A stretch of 64,000 nucleotides of DNA from positions 13,023,291-13,087,290 of the forward strand of contig NC_051135.1 in the NCBI RefSeq assembly GCF_014839805.1, given 5' to 3'. Below, in pieces: positions 63,231-64,000 of the stretch. The notes below the pieces were generated by a model. The model ran no database searches. It was not told where the DNA came from and saw nothing but the letters and a program-made list of their open reading frames with translations. The first letter of the stretch is position 1; each line of letters begins with the position of its first letter. Origin of the DNA: Manduca sexta (Eukaryota; Arthropoda; Insecta; Lepidoptera; Sphingidae). Made by a program: the position numbers and the translations under genes.

Positions 63231-63975
63231 GAAGAAAAGTAAAAATTGATATAGCTAACAAAAAACAGCTTAATTATACGAAATTATACGAGGGACTTGT
63301 TAATTGACTTCAACAAAACCGCATTTAAAACATGAGAGTAGCTATAGAAACTCTAATAATGTAACTAATATATCGCCTGTATAAATTAGCTATACATATC
63401 TATCTGTATCTGAATTGGCTGTATGAGAATGTAATAATGTACAATTGAATTGGGTGTAACTCCTGTAAGAATATATTTAATAAATGATTATTTTTAACAA
63501 ATTAATAATTTTGTTACCTGCTTTAACCCAATGCAGATTGTCCGCAAACATGTGTGTTATATTTAAATACATTGTTTATTATTTTAGTAAGTTAATAAGC
63601 TTTATTGTGTTGCAAATGATTGGTGATTGTATTGTTTTATAATTTGTACATTTTGAATGTTTCATGACGTTAAATTATGTATAAATGGATACTGTTTTTT
63701 ATTTCCAAATATTAAAATATGAATTTCAAAGGTCGTGGAATGATAATAAAATCTCGCTATACCTACTTTAGATTTTACTTCACGCATTTGAATAATAGTA
63801 ATTAATAAATCTTTATTGCCACAATCATATAAACGTACTAGATATTATTTTGAATCCCATGACTCCCAAATTAATGTTAACCGTATCTCGGGACTCAGAA
63901 AAAATATTAAAAGGGAAACCATAAGAAGTTATACAAAAAACACTAAAAAATAAATAAATTTTATCCTACACTCAC
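63231..63975. other. AT-rich spacer at window end
   Basis: No gene, RNA or repeat family was recognised. If the partial exon at 63976 is real, this is intronic. Confidence 0.4.
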
Positions 63976-64000
63976 ATATCCTTCTCGCAAAACGCCTCAG
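63976..64000 (-). CDS. Possible partial exon running off the window
   Basis: On the minus strand gcgttttgcgagaaggatat is followed by gtgagtgtag, a strong donor match, and one frame is open (EAFCEKD). Only 25 bases are visible, so neither the gene nor the exon is certain. Confidence 0.2.

Noticed and set aside
1..64000. CRISPR arrays, bacterial operons or integrated phage
   Set aside because: No spaced direct-repeat array or prokaryotic gene was seen; the window is intron-bearing insect DNA.

Overview
The window is animal nuclear DNA, almost certainly from a moth or butterfly (Lepidoptera). The evidence is short GC-rich exons set in AT-rich introns with GT-AG splice sites, animal-only genes (activin receptor, Orb/CPEB, SMG8), and a repeat load typical of Lepidoptera: RTE retrotransposon tails ending in TGATGATG, Helitron ends finishing in CTAG, tRNA-derived SINEs and hAT MITEs. 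I found no operons, CRISPR arrays, rRNA or canonical tRNA genes.

Layout. 1-5.3 kb is a gene-free repeat graveyard (hAT elements, SINE pieces, two RTE tails, a Helitron end). 5.4-6.6 kb (minus) holds an intronless DNA primase large subunit. 7.8-16.2 kb (plus) is punt, the type II activin/BMP receptor, in five exons. 16.3-23.9 kb is its 3' flank, present twice around a 500-base N gap; this looks like an assembly error. 26.6-32.2 kb (minus) is 4EHP, a cap-binding translational repressor, and 32.9-37.6 kb (plus) is CDC16/APC6; the two are divergent. 39.7-46.0 kb (minus) is orb (CPEB1 type). 47.8-55.3 kb (minus) is SMG8, divergent from a PEX11-gamma gene at 56.5-61.3 kb (plus). The last 2.7 kb is intergenic with one SINE, and possibly the edge of another minus-strand gene at the extreme end.

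Function. The genes are housekeeping or signalling genes, not one pathway. Three adjacent ones act on mRNA fate: 4EHP (cap-dependent repression), Orb/CPEB (poly(A)-dependent translation) and SMG8 (nonsense-mediated decay). All multi-exon models were built by following splice sites and reading phase by eye. Phases close exactly in every gene except at one SMG8 junction, where only a non-canonical donor keeps the frame.

I found no previously undescribed biological system. The observations most worth checking are the false duplication at the gap, the SMG8 donor, a SINE landed 13 bases from a CDC16 splice acceptor, a matched pair of hAT MITEs (one inside the SMG8/PEX11 divergent promoter), a near-perfect 29-bp-arm hairpin, and the intronless, AT-rich primase gene.
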